From assembly GCA_965248765.1 (NCBI GenBank), contig CBDFKF010000003.1, forward strand, positions 124,001-188,000: DNA of 64,000 nt, given 5' to 3'. The position numbers were made by a program, and so were the translations under genes. This stretch comes from CBDFKF01 sp965248765. GTDB taxonomy: Bacteria; Pseudomonadota; Alphaproteobacteria; VGEJ01. Below, one piece after another: positions 53,716 through 63,049 of this stretch (its first letter is position 1; each line of letters starts with the position of its first letter). The notes below the pieces were generated by a model. That model made no database searches. It saw nothing but the letters and a program-made list of their open reading frames with translations, and was not told the origin of the DNA.

Positions 53716-54357
53716 ATAGCAACGACGATCGACGATTTGATTGCGCGCGCACGCGCGTTTCGTTCCGGCGCTTATCTGCGCCGACAGCCGCTCTATGAAC
53801 AGCTCGCGCGCGCCGGCCAATCGCCCAAGATTCTTATGATCGCCTGCTCCGACAGCCGGGTCGAGCCGTACCTGATCTTCGCTGCCGAGCCCGGCGAGAT
53901 GTTCGTGGTTCGCAACGTCGCCGGCCTTGTCCCCCCGTCCACGCCCGATGCGGGTTGCCACGGCACCAGCGCCGCACTCGAATACGGTGTCCTAGAGCTC
54001 GGGGTAGAGCACGTGATCGTGCTCGGTCACAGCGATTGCGGCGGCATCGAGGCGCTCTTGCGCGGCGGCAACGGCGACGAACCGAAATCCGATTTCATCG
54101 GCCCGTGGCTGTCAGGCGCAACCGCTGCGCGCGACCGGGTCCTGCAGGAGAAGCCCGACGCCGCACACGCCGAGAAGGCGCAAGCGTTGGAATACGAGAC
54201 GGTGCGCCAATCGCTCGGCAACCTGATGACCTTCCCGTGGATCGGCGAGCGTGTGCGCGCCGGCGCACTGTCACTCCATGGCTGGCATTTCGATATTGCC
54301 GAAGGCGCCTTGTCGGCCGTCCGCGAAACCGGCGAGCCCGTCTGCATCAACGACTGA
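53716..54357 (+). CDS. Beta-carbonic anhydrase
   Basis: 213 residues if started at the ATA codon at 53716. Zinc ligands and active site are complete: C44, D46 and R48 (IACSDSRVEP), H105 and C108 (VLGHSDCGGIEAL). The N-terminal TIDDLIARARAFRSGAY and the late LHGWHFDIAEGAL are typical. No ATG or GTG exists near the expected start. A good ribosome binding site (GGGAGG) stands five bases before ATA 53716, which suggests an ATG-to-ATA change or a rare start. A TTG at 53737 is the only standard alternative nearby. Family knowledge: interconverts CO2 and bicarbonate. Confidence 0.8.
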   Translation: MATTIDDLIARARAFRSGAYLRRQPLYEQLARAGQSPKILMIACSDSRVEPYLIFAAEPGEMFVVRNVAGLVPPSTPDAGCHGTSAALEYGVLELGVEHVIVLGHSDCGGIEALLRGGNGDEPKSDFIGPWLSGATAARDRVLQEKPDAAHAEKAQALEYETVRQSLGNLMTFPWIGERVRAGALSLHGWHFDIAEGALSAVRETGEPVCIND

Positions 54358-54421
54358 GGCTGTCAGTACGTGCCAACCCGCCCCGGCCCGGTCCGGTCAT
54401 ATGCCCACAAAACCGACATCG

Positions 54422-55603
54422 TCATGCCAAAAGTTCGGCGGCAACGGCAAGCAGATCGACATCGCGGCCTGATGCCGCGATGAGTGAGAGCCCGATCGGG
54501 CATCCCTCCATCTCGCCCAGCGGTAGGCTTAACTGCGGGAGCGAACACAAGCCTGCGGCTGACAGCAGGCACAGCGCCCTGCTGCGGAAGTGATCCAATT
54601 CGTCCGCTGGCGTGTCCCGGCGGGGCGCGGCTCCTGGCGCCGTCGGCAGGCATATCAATGCGCCATCGCCGATGAAGCCCCCGACGCTGCGTTTTATCTC
54701 CTCGCGAACGCGCTGGGCCTCTTTCACCTCTGCGGTCTCGATGCGCGAAGCAAACTCGAAGCGTTCGCGCACGCCCGGCCCAAAGCTTGGTTGGTGTTTC
54801 GTGATCCACGCGCCGTGCTCCGACCAAATCTCGGAACCCTGGAGAATCCGAAAAGCATGCAGCAGGGGGTCGAACCCATCTGGGGCCAGCGGGCGCGTGT
54901 CCACCTGCCCGCCAAGCGCGCACGTTGCCTCGACCGCATCATCAAGTGCTTCTCGGACGTTCTCACCAGCCAAGGCGAAGGCGTCCTCCGCAACGATGAT
55001 GCGGCGCACCGCGACCGCATCGGAGTTGTCCCTAAGAAGCGCGCGGCCCACGCTTTCGAACACGTCGGCCTCGCGTGCGAACCAGCCGACGGTGTCGAAG
55101 CTTGGCGCTAGCGGTGCGCAGCCCTGACCGGAAATACGGCCATGGGTGGGCCGCATTCCCAGAATACCGTCATAGCTCGCCGGAATACGAACCGACCCGC
55201 CACAGTCCACCGCCAGTCCAAAATCGAGCACCCTGCCCGCCACCGCGGATGCCGTACCGCTGGAAGAGCCACCCGGAACGCGATCGGGCGCCGCAGGATT
55301 GAGCGGCGTTCCGTAATGAACGTTCTCGCCGTTGAGGCTGTACTGAATTTCATCGCACTGGGTTTTTCCCACCAAGTTCGCGCCGGCCTCGAGAAGACAT
55401 TGTACGGACCACGCTGTCGATTCCGCGGGGTCGTGCGTAGCGAGCCATTCCGGGTAGCCATTGCCTGTGCGATGACCCGCGACGTCGAACGAATCCTTGG
55501 CGGTGAACGTCAAACCACTCAATGGCCCGCCGGGTGCGCCGTCGAGACAAACGCGCGGACCGGGGCAGAACGCCGCTAACGGATCTTCCAGAGCTACAGT
55601 CAT
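54422..55603 (-). CDS. Amidase-signature-family amidase
   Basis: 393 residues from MTVALEDPLAAF. The Ser-cisSer-Lys triad is present: Lys in FTAKDSFDVAGH and the serine loop in VPGGSSSGTASAVAG; the amidase signature continues ALAVDCGGSVRIPASYDGIL-like (FGLAVDCGGSVRIPASYDG). Family knowledge: hydrolyses amides or allophanate-like compounds. The upstream ATG at 55630 is nine codons earlier and less likely. The amidohydrolase gene lies directly upstream on the same strand (8 bp before 55630), so they probably form an operon. Confidence 0.9.
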   Translation of the reverse strand: MTVALEDPLAAFCPGPRVCLDGAPGGPLSGLTFTAKDSFDVAGHRTGNGYPEWLATHDPAESTAWSVQCLLEAGANLVGKTQCDEIQYSLNGENVHYGTPLNPAAPDRVPGGSSSGTASAVAGRVLDFGLAVDCGGSVRIPASYDGILGMRPTHGRISGQGCAPLAPSFDTVGWFAREADVFESVGRALLRDNSDAVAVRRIIVAEDAFALAGENVREALDDAVEATCALGGQVDTRPLAPDGFDPLLHAFRILQGSEIWSEHGAWITKHQPSFGPGVRERFEFASRIETAEVKEAQRVREEIKRSVGGFIGDGALICLPTAPGAAPRRDTPADELDHFRSRALCLLSAAGLCSLPQLSLPLGEMEGCPIGLSLIAASGRDVDLLAVAAELLA

Positions 55604-55637
55604 TTCGAGAACCCGTCGTTCGCGGCGCACACTGAGA

Positions 55638-56867
55638 CTAGTTCGGCCGATGGAGCACGACGGGATCGCGCGAGAAGGTCCGCCGCCCCCGCCTGAACCC
55701 CCACAACGGCTGGACCAATTCGGCCACCGCCGTGGCGCGGTCCGTGCAATCCAGGATTACCAGATCCGCTGAGTTGCCGACCTCCAACCCATAATCGTCC
55801 AGCCGCATGAGCCTAGCCGAGCGATTGGTCACCATCTCAAAACATTCGATGATGTCGCTTCGCGCACCCACGTGGCAGACGTTGGCGTAGAGGTTGGCCA
55901 TACGAATCAACGAGCAGTCGCCGAACGGCGTGAAGGGGTTCAGCACGTTGTTCGTCGAGGTCGAACAGTTGACCCCATCGTGCATGAGTTTGTGCACAGG
56001 AGTGACACCGCGCATGGCGCTGTGGTCCTGCTCCCGCCCCATCAAAAAGAGATCGGTGGAGGGAAGGACAGTCAGGGCGACACCGGCGTCGGCAAGGCGC
56101 CGCGCCGCCTTCGCAAAACGGTTTGGATCGGCAGCCGATAGCTTCGTGACGTGGCCGATCGCCACCCGGCTACCGTATTTGAACTCGTCGGTGAGGCGGC
56201 AGACGTAATCTAGGTCGAGGTCCGTCGGGTCCGGTCCAAAGTCCAGGTGCATGTCGATGTCGATGTCGAACGCGCGGGCCATCGCGAAGACGCGGTCGAT
56301 CTGCCCGTGCGGATTACTGTCCGTGTAGGGGGCGGCGCCAACAACCGTGGCGCCACCCTTGAGCGCATCCACCATCAATTCGTCCGTCCCCGGATTGTTG
56401 AGCAAGCCCTCCTGGGGGAATACGCAGATCTCGATGTCGATCGCCCAGCGATAGTCGTCGATCAAGGACAAGACGCCCTCGAACCCGCGCAGGCCGATGC
56501 CGGGGTCGACCTCGAGCTGCGTGCGCATGTGGGTGGTCCCATTGACGATGCATTTCTCGAGCGTCTTGGTGGCACGCGCGCGCACGTCCTCGGGTGAAAA
56601 CGCCGTCTTGGCGTTCGCGACCTGCTCGATGGCCTCCTCGAGATCGCCCTTGTCCGACTTGCAACGGTCGAGAATGCAGGACTTGTCGAGATGAATGTGG
56701 GTCTCGACAAAGCCCGGGGAAACAATTCGGCCGCCTGCGTCGAGTTCCTCGCCGTCCGCGGCCAGGTTCGGTTCGATAGCGGCGATGCGGCCACCATCGA
56801 TCCCCACGTCATAGGTCGGTTGATCCGACCCATCCTTGATACGCACATTGCGGATAATCGTGTCCAT
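55638..56867 (-). CDS. Cytosine-deaminase-like amidohydrolase
   Basis: 409 residues. The metal site begins with VETHIHLDKSCILDRC; the second His lies in DIDMHLDFGPDP, then VAIGHVTKLSA and LPSTDLFLMGRE. The C-terminal LGV-type segment GNSADLVILDCTDRATAVAE is typical of amidohydrolases. Family knowledge: deaminates cytosine or related cyclic amides or hydrolyses N-acyl or triazine-like compounds. With the neighbouring amidase, it suggests degradation of a nitrogenous ring compound. That pairing is inference. Confidence 0.87.
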   Translation of the reverse strand: MDTIIRNVRIKDGSDQPTYDVGIDGGRIAAIEPNLAADGEELDAGGRIVSPGFVETHIHLDKSCILDRCKSDKGDLEEAIEQVANAKTAFSPEDVRARATKTLEKCIVNGTTHMRTQLEVDPGIGLRGFEGVLSLIDDYRWAIDIEICVFPQEGLLNNPGTDELMVDALKGGATVVGAAPYTDSNPHGQIDRVFAMARAFDIDIDMHLDFGPDPTDLDLDYVCRLTDEFKYGSRVAIGHVTKLSAADPNRFAKAARRLADAGVALTVLPSTDLFLMGREQDHSAMRGVTPVHKLMHDGVNCSTSTNNVLNPFTPFGDCSLIRMANLYANVCHVGARSDIIECFEMVTNRSARLMRLDDYGLEVGNSADLVILDCTDRATAVAELVQPLWGFRRGRRTFSRDPVVLHRPN

Positions 56868-56988
56868 GCCGTTCCCCTCCTGTTGGGCAGCGGTCGTCGC
56901 GGGGGGTGTATCTTCTCAAAATCTAAGTTTCCAACGGCGAGCCAACGGACAACCAGGTCGGCATGGTGCAGGTCAGGGGAGGGCTATT

Positions 56989-57032
<44 letters not shown>

Positions 57033-57039
57033 ACCAACA

Positions 57040-57203
57040 CCTACTCGAGCCGCGCGAGCTCGCCCAGCATGGTTGGATCAGCTCGGTCACCGTCGGATGC
57101 ACGTGCATTGCCCGCTGGATTACGGTCTAGGGCGCATCGGCGTACATGCCATCGAGAATCGAGTGGATGATCTCACCGCTGCCGATACCGAGGATCGCCG
57201 CCG
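57040..57203 (-). repeat. Degenerate duplicate of the disulfide oxidoreductase 3' end
   Basis: About 164 bp matching 58281-58444 with scattered differences and a one-base deletion. It corresponds to the last ~54 codons of the broken oxidoreductase, including MHVHPTVTELI and the stop region, but with the frame destroyed. Together with the intact copy it brackets the sulfotransferase-like gene as a direct repeat. Confidence 0.85.
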
Positions 57204-57211
57204 TCAAGGCC

Positions 57212-58240
57212 CTAGGCGTCCTGCCATCCGAACTCGCGCTTGATCGACAATGGCACCGCCGCCGATACGTGGGTGCGTTGGGCTTGTGAGAGCACCGATG
57301 TCCACTCGTTTATGTGCCCGAGCCAGAAGTTCGGATTAAGGCCTTCTCTGCGGATTCGTTCATCGATTCTCGGTAGATGGCGAGATACGACCTCCGATGA
57401 TGCGACCACGCCGAAGTAAGAGAACAGCTCGGCGAAGTACATGGGTGCATCATCGACCATCTGCTCGAATGTGCAGATCTTGATGTCGACGCCAGATCCC
57501 GTCGTTTCGCGCCGGTCGCACCAGTCGATGATCCAGGTGACCAGGTTGGGAAAAATTCTCTCCACGGCATGCTCGGTCTCGGCGGCCGTCAGTCGTTTGC
57601 CGTACCGGGCCTGGCGGTAGTTGATGGCCCTCTCGGTCGCGGCATCGTAGGTCTTTCTCTGGTGCGCCATCGAGATGAGCGCTTGTCGCGGGTCCCTGAT
57701 GTGGATCAACACGCGTTGAATGCCCGCGTCGGCCGCGACGCCGAGGTTCTGCCCGGTCGCGGGCCAGTGCTCGTGTGTGGTCGCACCACCGGACGCGACG
57801 CAGGCGGCCCAGTTGCGAACCACCTTTCCGTTCAGCGCGATTCGGCAGACCGGCACGTCGAGGAAATGGCGAATGACGGTGGTGACAAAGGAACTTGCTG
57901 ACTTGCTAAGCGCGGTGATGACCAGTGCCGGTACGCCACGCGCTACGGCGTTGGCCTGATCCGCGAGAAACTCCTGCGCGAACTCGAGGTAGCTTGGCAG
58001 CGGCAGGAACGGAAACTCCGAGCCCGGGGCAAGTCCGCACGCCTCCATAAGATGGGCAGCGTCGTGGCTATCGCGGCCGAGCTCTAGGTGCGCTTGCGCG
58101 GAATAATAGAGGAATGCCTTGTGGCCCGGCGCGGCAGCGAGCGCCTCCTCGCAAAATCGCAAGACCGCCGCATAGTCGTCCTGCACAACTGCGGCCGCGA
58201 TTTGGTTCAGCAGCCGATCGAGTGCAGTCGCGTCCATCAC
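57212..58240 (-). CDS. Sulfotransferase-family protein with helical N-terminal repeat region
   Basis: 342 residues. Residues ~10-85 are a TPR-like helical region (YAAVLRFCEEALAAAPGHKA, AFLYYSAQAHLELGRD). From about 105 a sulfotransferase-type P-loop fold is seen: the 5'-phosphosulfate loop TALSKSASSFVTTVIRHFL and the 3'-phosphate motif VLIHIRDPRQALISMAHQRK. Family knowledge: transfers sulfate from PAPS to a carbohydrate, peptide or small molecule. It sits exactly between two direct copies of the oxidoreductase tail, suggesting the gene arrived by insertion. Acceptor unknown. Confidence 0.78.
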   Translation of the reverse strand: MMDATALDRLLNQIAAAVVQDDYAAVLRFCEEALAAAPGHKAFLYYSAQAHLELGRDSHDAAHLMEACGLAPGSEFPFLPLPSYLEFAQEFLADQANAVARGVPALVITALSKSASSFVTTVIRHFLDVPVCRIALNGKVVRNWAACVASGGATTHEHWPATGQNLGVAADAGIQRVLIHIRDPRQALISMAHQRKTYDAATERAINYRQARYGKRLTAAETEHAVERIFPNLVTWIIDWCDRRETTGSGVDIKICTFEQMVDDAPMYFAELFSYFGVVASSEVVSRHLPRIDERIRREGLNPNFWLGHINEWTSVLSQAQRTHVSAAVPLSIKREFGWQDA

Positions 58241-58280
58241 ACGTCCGCGGTGTCCTGTTCCGGGGCGTAAACGATGGCCG

Positions 58281-58444
58281 CCTACTCGAGCGGGCTGAGC
58301 TCGCCCAGCATGGTCGGGATCAGCTCGGTCACCGTCGGATGCACGTGCATTGCCCGCTGGATTACGGTGTAGGGCGCATCGGCGTACATGACATCGAGAA
58401 TCGAGTGGATGATCTCATCGCCGCCGATGCCGAGGATCGCCGCG
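58281..58444 (-). repeat. Parental copy of the 164-bp repeat (oxidoreductase 3' end)
   Basis: Source copy of 57040-57203. It contains the natural stop codon (58282-58284) and final codons of the disulfide oxidoreductase gene. Confidence 0.85.
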
Positions 58445-59660
58445 CCCAGGATCCGTTTGGTTTCGGCATCGATCAGGATCTTCATGAAGCCTTGAGTCTC
58501 GCTGCGCTCCTTGGCCCGCCCCACCTGCGTCATCGCTCGCTTGCCGATCAGGGCCGGCCGGCCCGAGGCGCGCACCTCGCGCTCGGTCATCCCGGCGCGC
58601 CCCAACGGCGGGTCGATAAACAGGCCGTAGGTGAGGATGCGGTCGCTCACCCGCCTGGCATCGTCGTCGAACATGTTGGCCGCCACGATCTCGTAGTCGT
58701 TGTACGAGGTGTGGGTGAACGCGCCACGGGCGTTGACGTCGCCCATGGCCCAGACGTGCGGCACGTTGGTGCATAGCTGATCGTCGACGACGACGTAGCC
58801 GCGGCTATCCATCTCGACGCCGGCCTTATCGAGGCCGAGATCATCGGTGTTGGGCCGCCGCCCCACCGCCAGCAACAGGTGAGACCCCTCGATCTCGGGC
58901 GCGCCCTCGGTGCAGCTCACGCCGACCGCCATGCCCTGTCCGCGCTTCTCGACGCTCATGCACTCGGCGCCGAGGCGCACCGCGACCCCTTCGTTTCGAC
59001 GATCTCCCGGACCGTCGCCGAGACATCGTCATCGTCGCGGCCGATCAGGCGCTCGTTTCTGTCGACGACCGTCACCCCTGCCCCGAAGCGGCGGTACATC
59101 TGCGCAAACTCGAGGCCGATGTAGCTGCCACCGATCACCACCAGGTGCTCGGGCAGGAAGTCGACGTCCATCACGCTCGAATTCGTGAGGTAGGGGACCT
59201 CGGCGATTCCCGGCATGTCCGGGACGAAGGCCCGGGCCCCGACGTTGAGGACGATCTTGTCGGCCTCCAGCACCTCGCCGTTGACGCGCACGGTATTCGA
59301 GCCTTCGAAGCTGCCGTGGCCCTCATAGATCGTGAGGTTGTCCATGCCTTTGAGCCAGTTGGTGACGCCCTCGTTCGAGTTTTTGACGACGCCGTCCTTG
59401 CGCGCCTTGACCTTTGCCATGTCGACCGCGATCGGCCCGTCGATCATCACCCCGAACTCACCGCCGCGGCGGGCCATGTAAGCGGCCCGGGCGCTGGCCA
59501 CCAGCGTCTTGGTCGGAATGCAGCCGACGTTAACGCAGGTGCCGCCGAACAGCTTGCGCTCGATGATGGCGGTCTTCATGCCCTCGGATGTCATGCGCGC
59601 CGCGAGCGCCGGCCCGGACTGGCCGGTGCCGATGATGATAGCATCGTATCATTCAGCCAT
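58282..59660 (-). pseudogene. Pyridine nucleotide-disulfide oxidoreductase (mercuric-reductase/lipoamide-dehydrogenase-like), nonsense plus frameshift
   Basis: A family member of ~455 residues is recognisable. From 59660, MAE is followed by a TGA (59651-59649) and then YDAIIIGTGQSGPALAARM, the FAD motif. The redox-active pair is GGTCVNVGCIPTKTL; NAD-binding VVIGGSYIGLEFAQM follows. At about 58986-58990 the frame shifts in a G-run after REIVETKG. The remainder (RLGAECMSVEKRGQ; WAMGDVNARGAFTHTSYNDY; the C-terminal MHVHPTVTELIPTMLGELSP) is in another frame. The codon-4 TGA is most simply CGA (Arg) mutated. No in-frame start lies between it and the FAD motif. GGGGGAG precedes the ATG. Confidence 0.85.
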
Positions 59661-59702
59661 GGATCTCCCCCCTGTTCGCCAAGGTCCGGTGCTGGCGGAT
59701 AC

Positions 59703-59951
59703 TCAGTCCGCTATCAGCGCGCAGTAGCCGGTCACTTTGCTGGCGTCTTCCTCGTACAAATTGAACGCACGGCAGGCCTCGAGCCGGCCGGTCGCCACGT
59801 GCATCCGCCACACCGTGCCGACGTTCCTGTCGCGGATGAGCGTATAGACGCCGGCATCGTGGCTGGTGGCCTGGCTCGGTGCATAGCTCGCCAAGCCGAT
59901 GGCGATGGCCAGCAGCGCGGCGGCGGCAGTGATCGCAGTCGGATAGTTCAT
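59703..59951 (-). CDS. Small secreted protein of unknown function
   Basis: 82 residues. A signal peptide (ITAAAALLAIAIGLASYAPS) is followed by YTLIRDRNVGTVWRMHVATG with two cysteines (EACRAF, GYCAL) that may form a disulfide. The W-R-x-x-x-x-T-G-x-x-x-x-C pattern is seen in small alphaproteobacterial periplasmic proteins, but I cannot name the family. Confidence 0.55.
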   Translation of the reverse strand: MNYPTAITAAAALLAIAIGLASYAPSQATSHDAGVYTLIRDRNVGTVWRMHVATGRLEACRAFNLYEEDASKVTGYCALIAD

Positions 59952-60050
59952 CGCTCCCTCCCTGGTTGCGCGGGAGCGAGTCTATCAGGCTCCAGGATCG
60001 GCGGTACTAGGCCCGTGCGTCGGGTGGTCGGTCGCCCGCTCTGCCGCCGT

Positions 60051-60329
60051 CTAGGAGCCGCCGCTACCGATGCCTTCGCCAGCCGCCGGCGGTGCCCGCC
60101 GTCCCACCGATCGCCGGTGGAAGATCCAAATGATGATACCGATCGCCACCAACCCGGCGGCGCCGGCCTGATCCAGTGTCACCGCCGCATCGGCGATGTG
60201 CCCGACCACGTCGGCCGGACCGAGATCGATGGTGGCGCCGAACAGCACCTGGAAGACGATGATCAAGCCCACAACCAGCACCAGAACCTCGGTGATCCCC
60301 ACGACCCACTTGGTTATCGTATCGAGCAC
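60051..60329 (-). CDS. Small two-helix membrane protein
   Basis: 92 residues. Two membrane helices (VGITEVLVLVVGLIIVFQVL; GAAGLVAIGIIIWIFHRR) are separated by a short loop containing LGPADVVGHIADAAVTLDQ; a Gly/Arg/Ser-rich tail follows. Not recognised. No neighbouring gene gives a hint of function. Confidence 0.5.
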   Translation of the reverse strand: MLDTITKWVVGITEVLVLVVGLIIVFQVLFGATIDLGPADVVGHIADAAVTLDQAGAAGLVAIGIIIWIFHRRSVGRRAPPAAGEGIGSGGS

Positions 60330-60549
60330 GTCCGTCCCCCTTTGCGCTCAACACCCACTAGAGCCACGCGGATTATCGCATGCCCCCGCGCGCCGACGCG
60401 AGTCCCCGCCCGCAGCCTTCCCTACACAGCACGGGGCCGCCCGCCGCTTGTAGCGCGAAACGGCGGTTGCGGATCCGAGCCGCCGGCCTTAGCTAAGTGG
60501 TATGTATCGGGTGCTTCACGCCCCCAGGGCCAGGTCCTCGAGAACAGAC

Positions 60550-60969
60550 ATGGCGAGTCTCCGCTTATTACTCGTGCTGGCGATCGTCGTGATACTGACG
60601 ACGGCGGGCTCGATCCAGGCCGAAGAAGCCGTCTCACCCGCGGCCATCACCGTGGTTTACGTGAGCGCCAAGAACTGCCCGCCGTGTTGGCACTTCGACA
60701 AGGCGTATCGACCGGCGTGGGAGGCCAGCCCGGAACGTCAACAGGTGAACTTCCGGGTGATCAAGACCTACCAATGGCAGGACGCGAAGTACAAGCCCGC
60801 ATGGCCCGATGATCTCGAAGGCGTGCGCAAGGCGATCCGCCACCGCGGCGCGCCTCAGTTCGTCATCATCGCGGACGACAAGATAAAAATGATTGCGATA
60901 GGCGCCGAGGCTTGGCCCAAGTTCATCTGGCCGCGAATTCAAGAGCTCGTTGCCGAGGCCACATCTTAG
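60550..60969 (+). CDS. Secreted thioredoxin-fold protein
   Basis: 139 residues from MASLRLLLVLAIVVI. After a signal peptide ending near SIQAEE, the fold carries the redox motif C-P-P-C in VYVSAKNCPPCWHFDKAY; AWPDDLEGVRKAIRHRGAPQ includes the cis-proline region (RGAPQFVI). It probably works in the periplasm on disulfides. The exact partner is unknown. The start at 60550 is preferred over 60502 because it places the hydrophobic signal at the N-terminus. Confidence 0.75.
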   Translation: MASLRLLLVLAIVVILTTAGSIQAEEAVSPAAITVVYVSAKNCPPCWHFDKAYRPAWEASPERQQVNFRVIKTYQWQDAKYKPAWPDDLEGVRKAIRHRGAPQFVIIADDKIKMIAIGAEAWPKFIWPRIQELVAEATS

Positions 60970-61092
60970 GCGCCACCGCGGCTCACCGCGCCGTCGTCGC
61001 CGGGCCGCCCTGGTGCAAAAGTTTGACCGCAAGAACCGGATGTCGCTCTCCGGATCAGGCTCGTATTTTCCGTGCCAACCACGGAGGACATG

Positions 61093-61640
61093 ATGAACCG
61101 GATCACGACGATCGATGCAGACCAATCGCGCTGGCGCGCGGTCTCTGAACGGAGCGCGGAGGCCGACGGCACCTTTGTCTTCGCCGTCACCACCACCGGC
61201 GTCTATTGCCGGCCGAGCTGCCCCGCGAAGCGGGCGAAGCACGAACATGTCCGCTTCTTCGACCTAAACCGCGAGGCCGAGGCCGCGGGCTTTCGCCCGT
61301 GCAAGCGGTGCCGGCCGAACGAGATCTCGACGGCCCAGGGCCATTCGCTCGCCGTCGAGGCCGCCTGCCGGCGCCTGGAGACGGCCGAGGTCGAGCCTTC
61401 ACTCGATGCGCTGGCACGCGAGGCCGGGCTTAGCCGATTTCACTTCCACCGCCTGTTCAAGGAGATCGTCGGCGCGACGCCCAAGCAGTATGCCCGTGGC
61501 GCCCGGGCCCCGCGCTTGCGCAAGACCGTCAAGGCCGCCGCTAGCGTGACCGCCGCGGCTTTCGAGAGCGGCCATGAGAGCCTGCGCGGTTTCTATGATA
61601 ACGCGCTGGCCGCCTTCGGTATGCCTCCCAAGGTGTTTCG
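61093..61640 (+). pseudogene. ada: Ada-type DNA repair/transcription factor, 3' half removed by IS copy 4
   Basis: About 182 residues remain. The N-terminal zinc domain has the methyl-acceptor set VYCRPSCPAKRAKHE and FRPCKRCRPNE. An AraC-type helix-turn-helix follows (LDALAREAGLSRFHFHRLFK, FESGHESLRGFYDNALAAFG). The sequence breaks at PPKVFR where the element begins, so the O6-methylguanine methyltransferase domain is absent. Translation would run into the IS and end at 61875 with unrelated residues. The start at 61093 follows GGAGG. Family knowledge: senses methyl phosphotriesters and activates alkylation-repair genes. Confidence 0.85.
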
Positions 61641-63037
61641 TGTCACTAACACACGATATGTCCGGTTTATGTACCAGACGATCTGTCCGGATTTAGAAGC
61701 TCTCCAGGCTATGGAGGGTTTGGATGCGCCGGACAGAGCAGTTGCAGGGACTGAGATTGATGAAGTTCGAGGAGGTTTACGGCCGCACCCATCGGGGTTG
61801 CTTGAGCCAAGCCGAGGCGGCGGAGGTTCTCGGCGTTTCAGAGCGCACCTTCCGGCGCTGGCGCGACCGCTATGAGGCGGACGGCGCGGAAGGGCTCTAC
61901 GATCGCCGTCTGGGCCGGGTCTCGGCGCGGCGCGCGGCGGTCGACGAGGTGACGGCGCTGTTGGCGCTGTTCGACACCCGCTACTGGGACTTCACCGCCA
62001 AGCACTTCCACGAGAAGCTGGTCGCGGACTATGCCTTCAAGCGCAGCTACAACTGGGTGCGGCTGAGCTTGCAGGCCCATGGGCGAAGACGGGCGGCGCC
62101 CAGGCGCGGGGCGCACCGGCGCAAGCGGCCGCGCCGCGCGCTGCCCGGCATGATGCTGCATCAAGACGGCTCAAGCCACGCGTGGGTCCCCGATCAGTGG
62201 TGGGACCTGATCGTCACCATGGACGACACCACCAGTGAGATCTACTCGGCCTTCTTCGTCGCCGAAGAGGGCACGATGTCGAGCTTTCAGGGGGTGTCCG
62301 AGGCGATCCGGGCCAAGGGGCTGTTCTGCTCGCTCTATGCCGACCGCGCCGGCCACTACTGGCACACCCCTGAGGCCGGCGGCACGGTCGACAAGGACAA
62401 TCCGACCCAGTTCGGCCGCGCCCTGGCCCAGCTCGGCATCGAGCTGATCCCGGCCTACTCGCCCGAGGCAAGGGGGCGCTCGGAACGCATGTTCGCCACC
62501 CTGCAGAAGCGCCTGCCCCAGGAGCTCAGGCTCGCCGGCATCACCGACATGGCCCAGGCCAACCGCTTCCTCAAGGAGCTCTACCTGCCAGGCCACAACG
62601 CCCGCTTCGCGGTGCCGCCGGAAGCCGAGGGCACCGCCTTCGTGCCCTTCGCCGGTACCCTCGACGACATCCTCTGCGTGCAGCAGGAGCGCACCGTCTC
62701 CAACGACAACACCGTGCGCTACAAACGCCTGGTGCTGGCGATCCCGCCCGACCGCCATCGCCGCCACTACGTCAAGGCAAGGGTCCGGGTCCACGAATAC
62801 CCCGACCGCACCCTCGCCGTCTTCCATGGGCCGCGCTGCCTGGCCCGATACCAGGCCGACGGATCGCCCATCAACACAAGCCACAGACAGGCCGCGTGAT
62901 CCGCTTCGACGCGACCGGCCAGTGGATAAGGGGTCGGCCGCTCCGCGCCCGCCCCCTTATCCACTGGCCCAACAACCACAACTGAAGCGGTCAATTCATA
63001 TGGTACATAAACCGGTCAATTCAGTTTGTTCTCGACA
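61641..63037 (+). mobile_element. IS copy 4 (ISNCY/IS1202-like), 1,397 bp, no target duplication
   Basis: Complete copy in the opposite orientation to copies 1-3. The left flank (ada, ending GGTGTTTCG) and the right flank (beside the alanine racemase gene, GCGGAGCGGC) do not match, whereas copies 1-3 each have a perfect 16-18 bp duplication. This indicates a deletion next to the element or recombination with another copy elsewhere. Confidence 0.9.
61724..62899 (+). CDS. Transposase of IS copy 4
   Basis: 391 residues, identical to the transposase at 4265-5440. Complete. The hairpin loop after the gene differs from copies 1 and 2 at its two outermost positions. Confidence 0.9.
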   Translation: MRRTEQLQGLRLMKFEEVYGRTHRGCLSQAEAAEVLGVSERTFRRWRDRYEADGAEGLYDRRLGRVSARRAAVDEVTALLALFDTRYWDFTAKHFHEKLVADYAFKRSYNWVRLSLQAHGRRRAAPRRGAHRRKRPRRALPGMMLHQDGSSHAWVPDQWWDLIVTMDDTTSEIYSAFFVAEEGTMSSFQGVSEAIRAKGLFCSLYADRAGHYWHTPEAGGTVDKDNPTQFGRALAQLGIELIPAYSPEARGRSERMFATLQKRLPQELRLAGITDMAQANRFLKELYLPGHNARFAVPPEAEGTAFVPFAGTLDDILCVQQERTVSNDNTVRYKRLVLAIPPDRHRRHYVKARVRVHEYPDRTLAVFHGPRCLARYQADGSPINTSHRQAA

Positions 63038-63049
63038 GCGGAGCGGCTC

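Noticed and set aside
59640..59660. TGA at codon 4 of the disulfide oxidoreductase read as selenocysteine
   Set aside because: The position is not a redox site, no SECIS-like hairpin is evident, and a second lesion breaks the same gene. CGA-to-TGA mutation is simpler.
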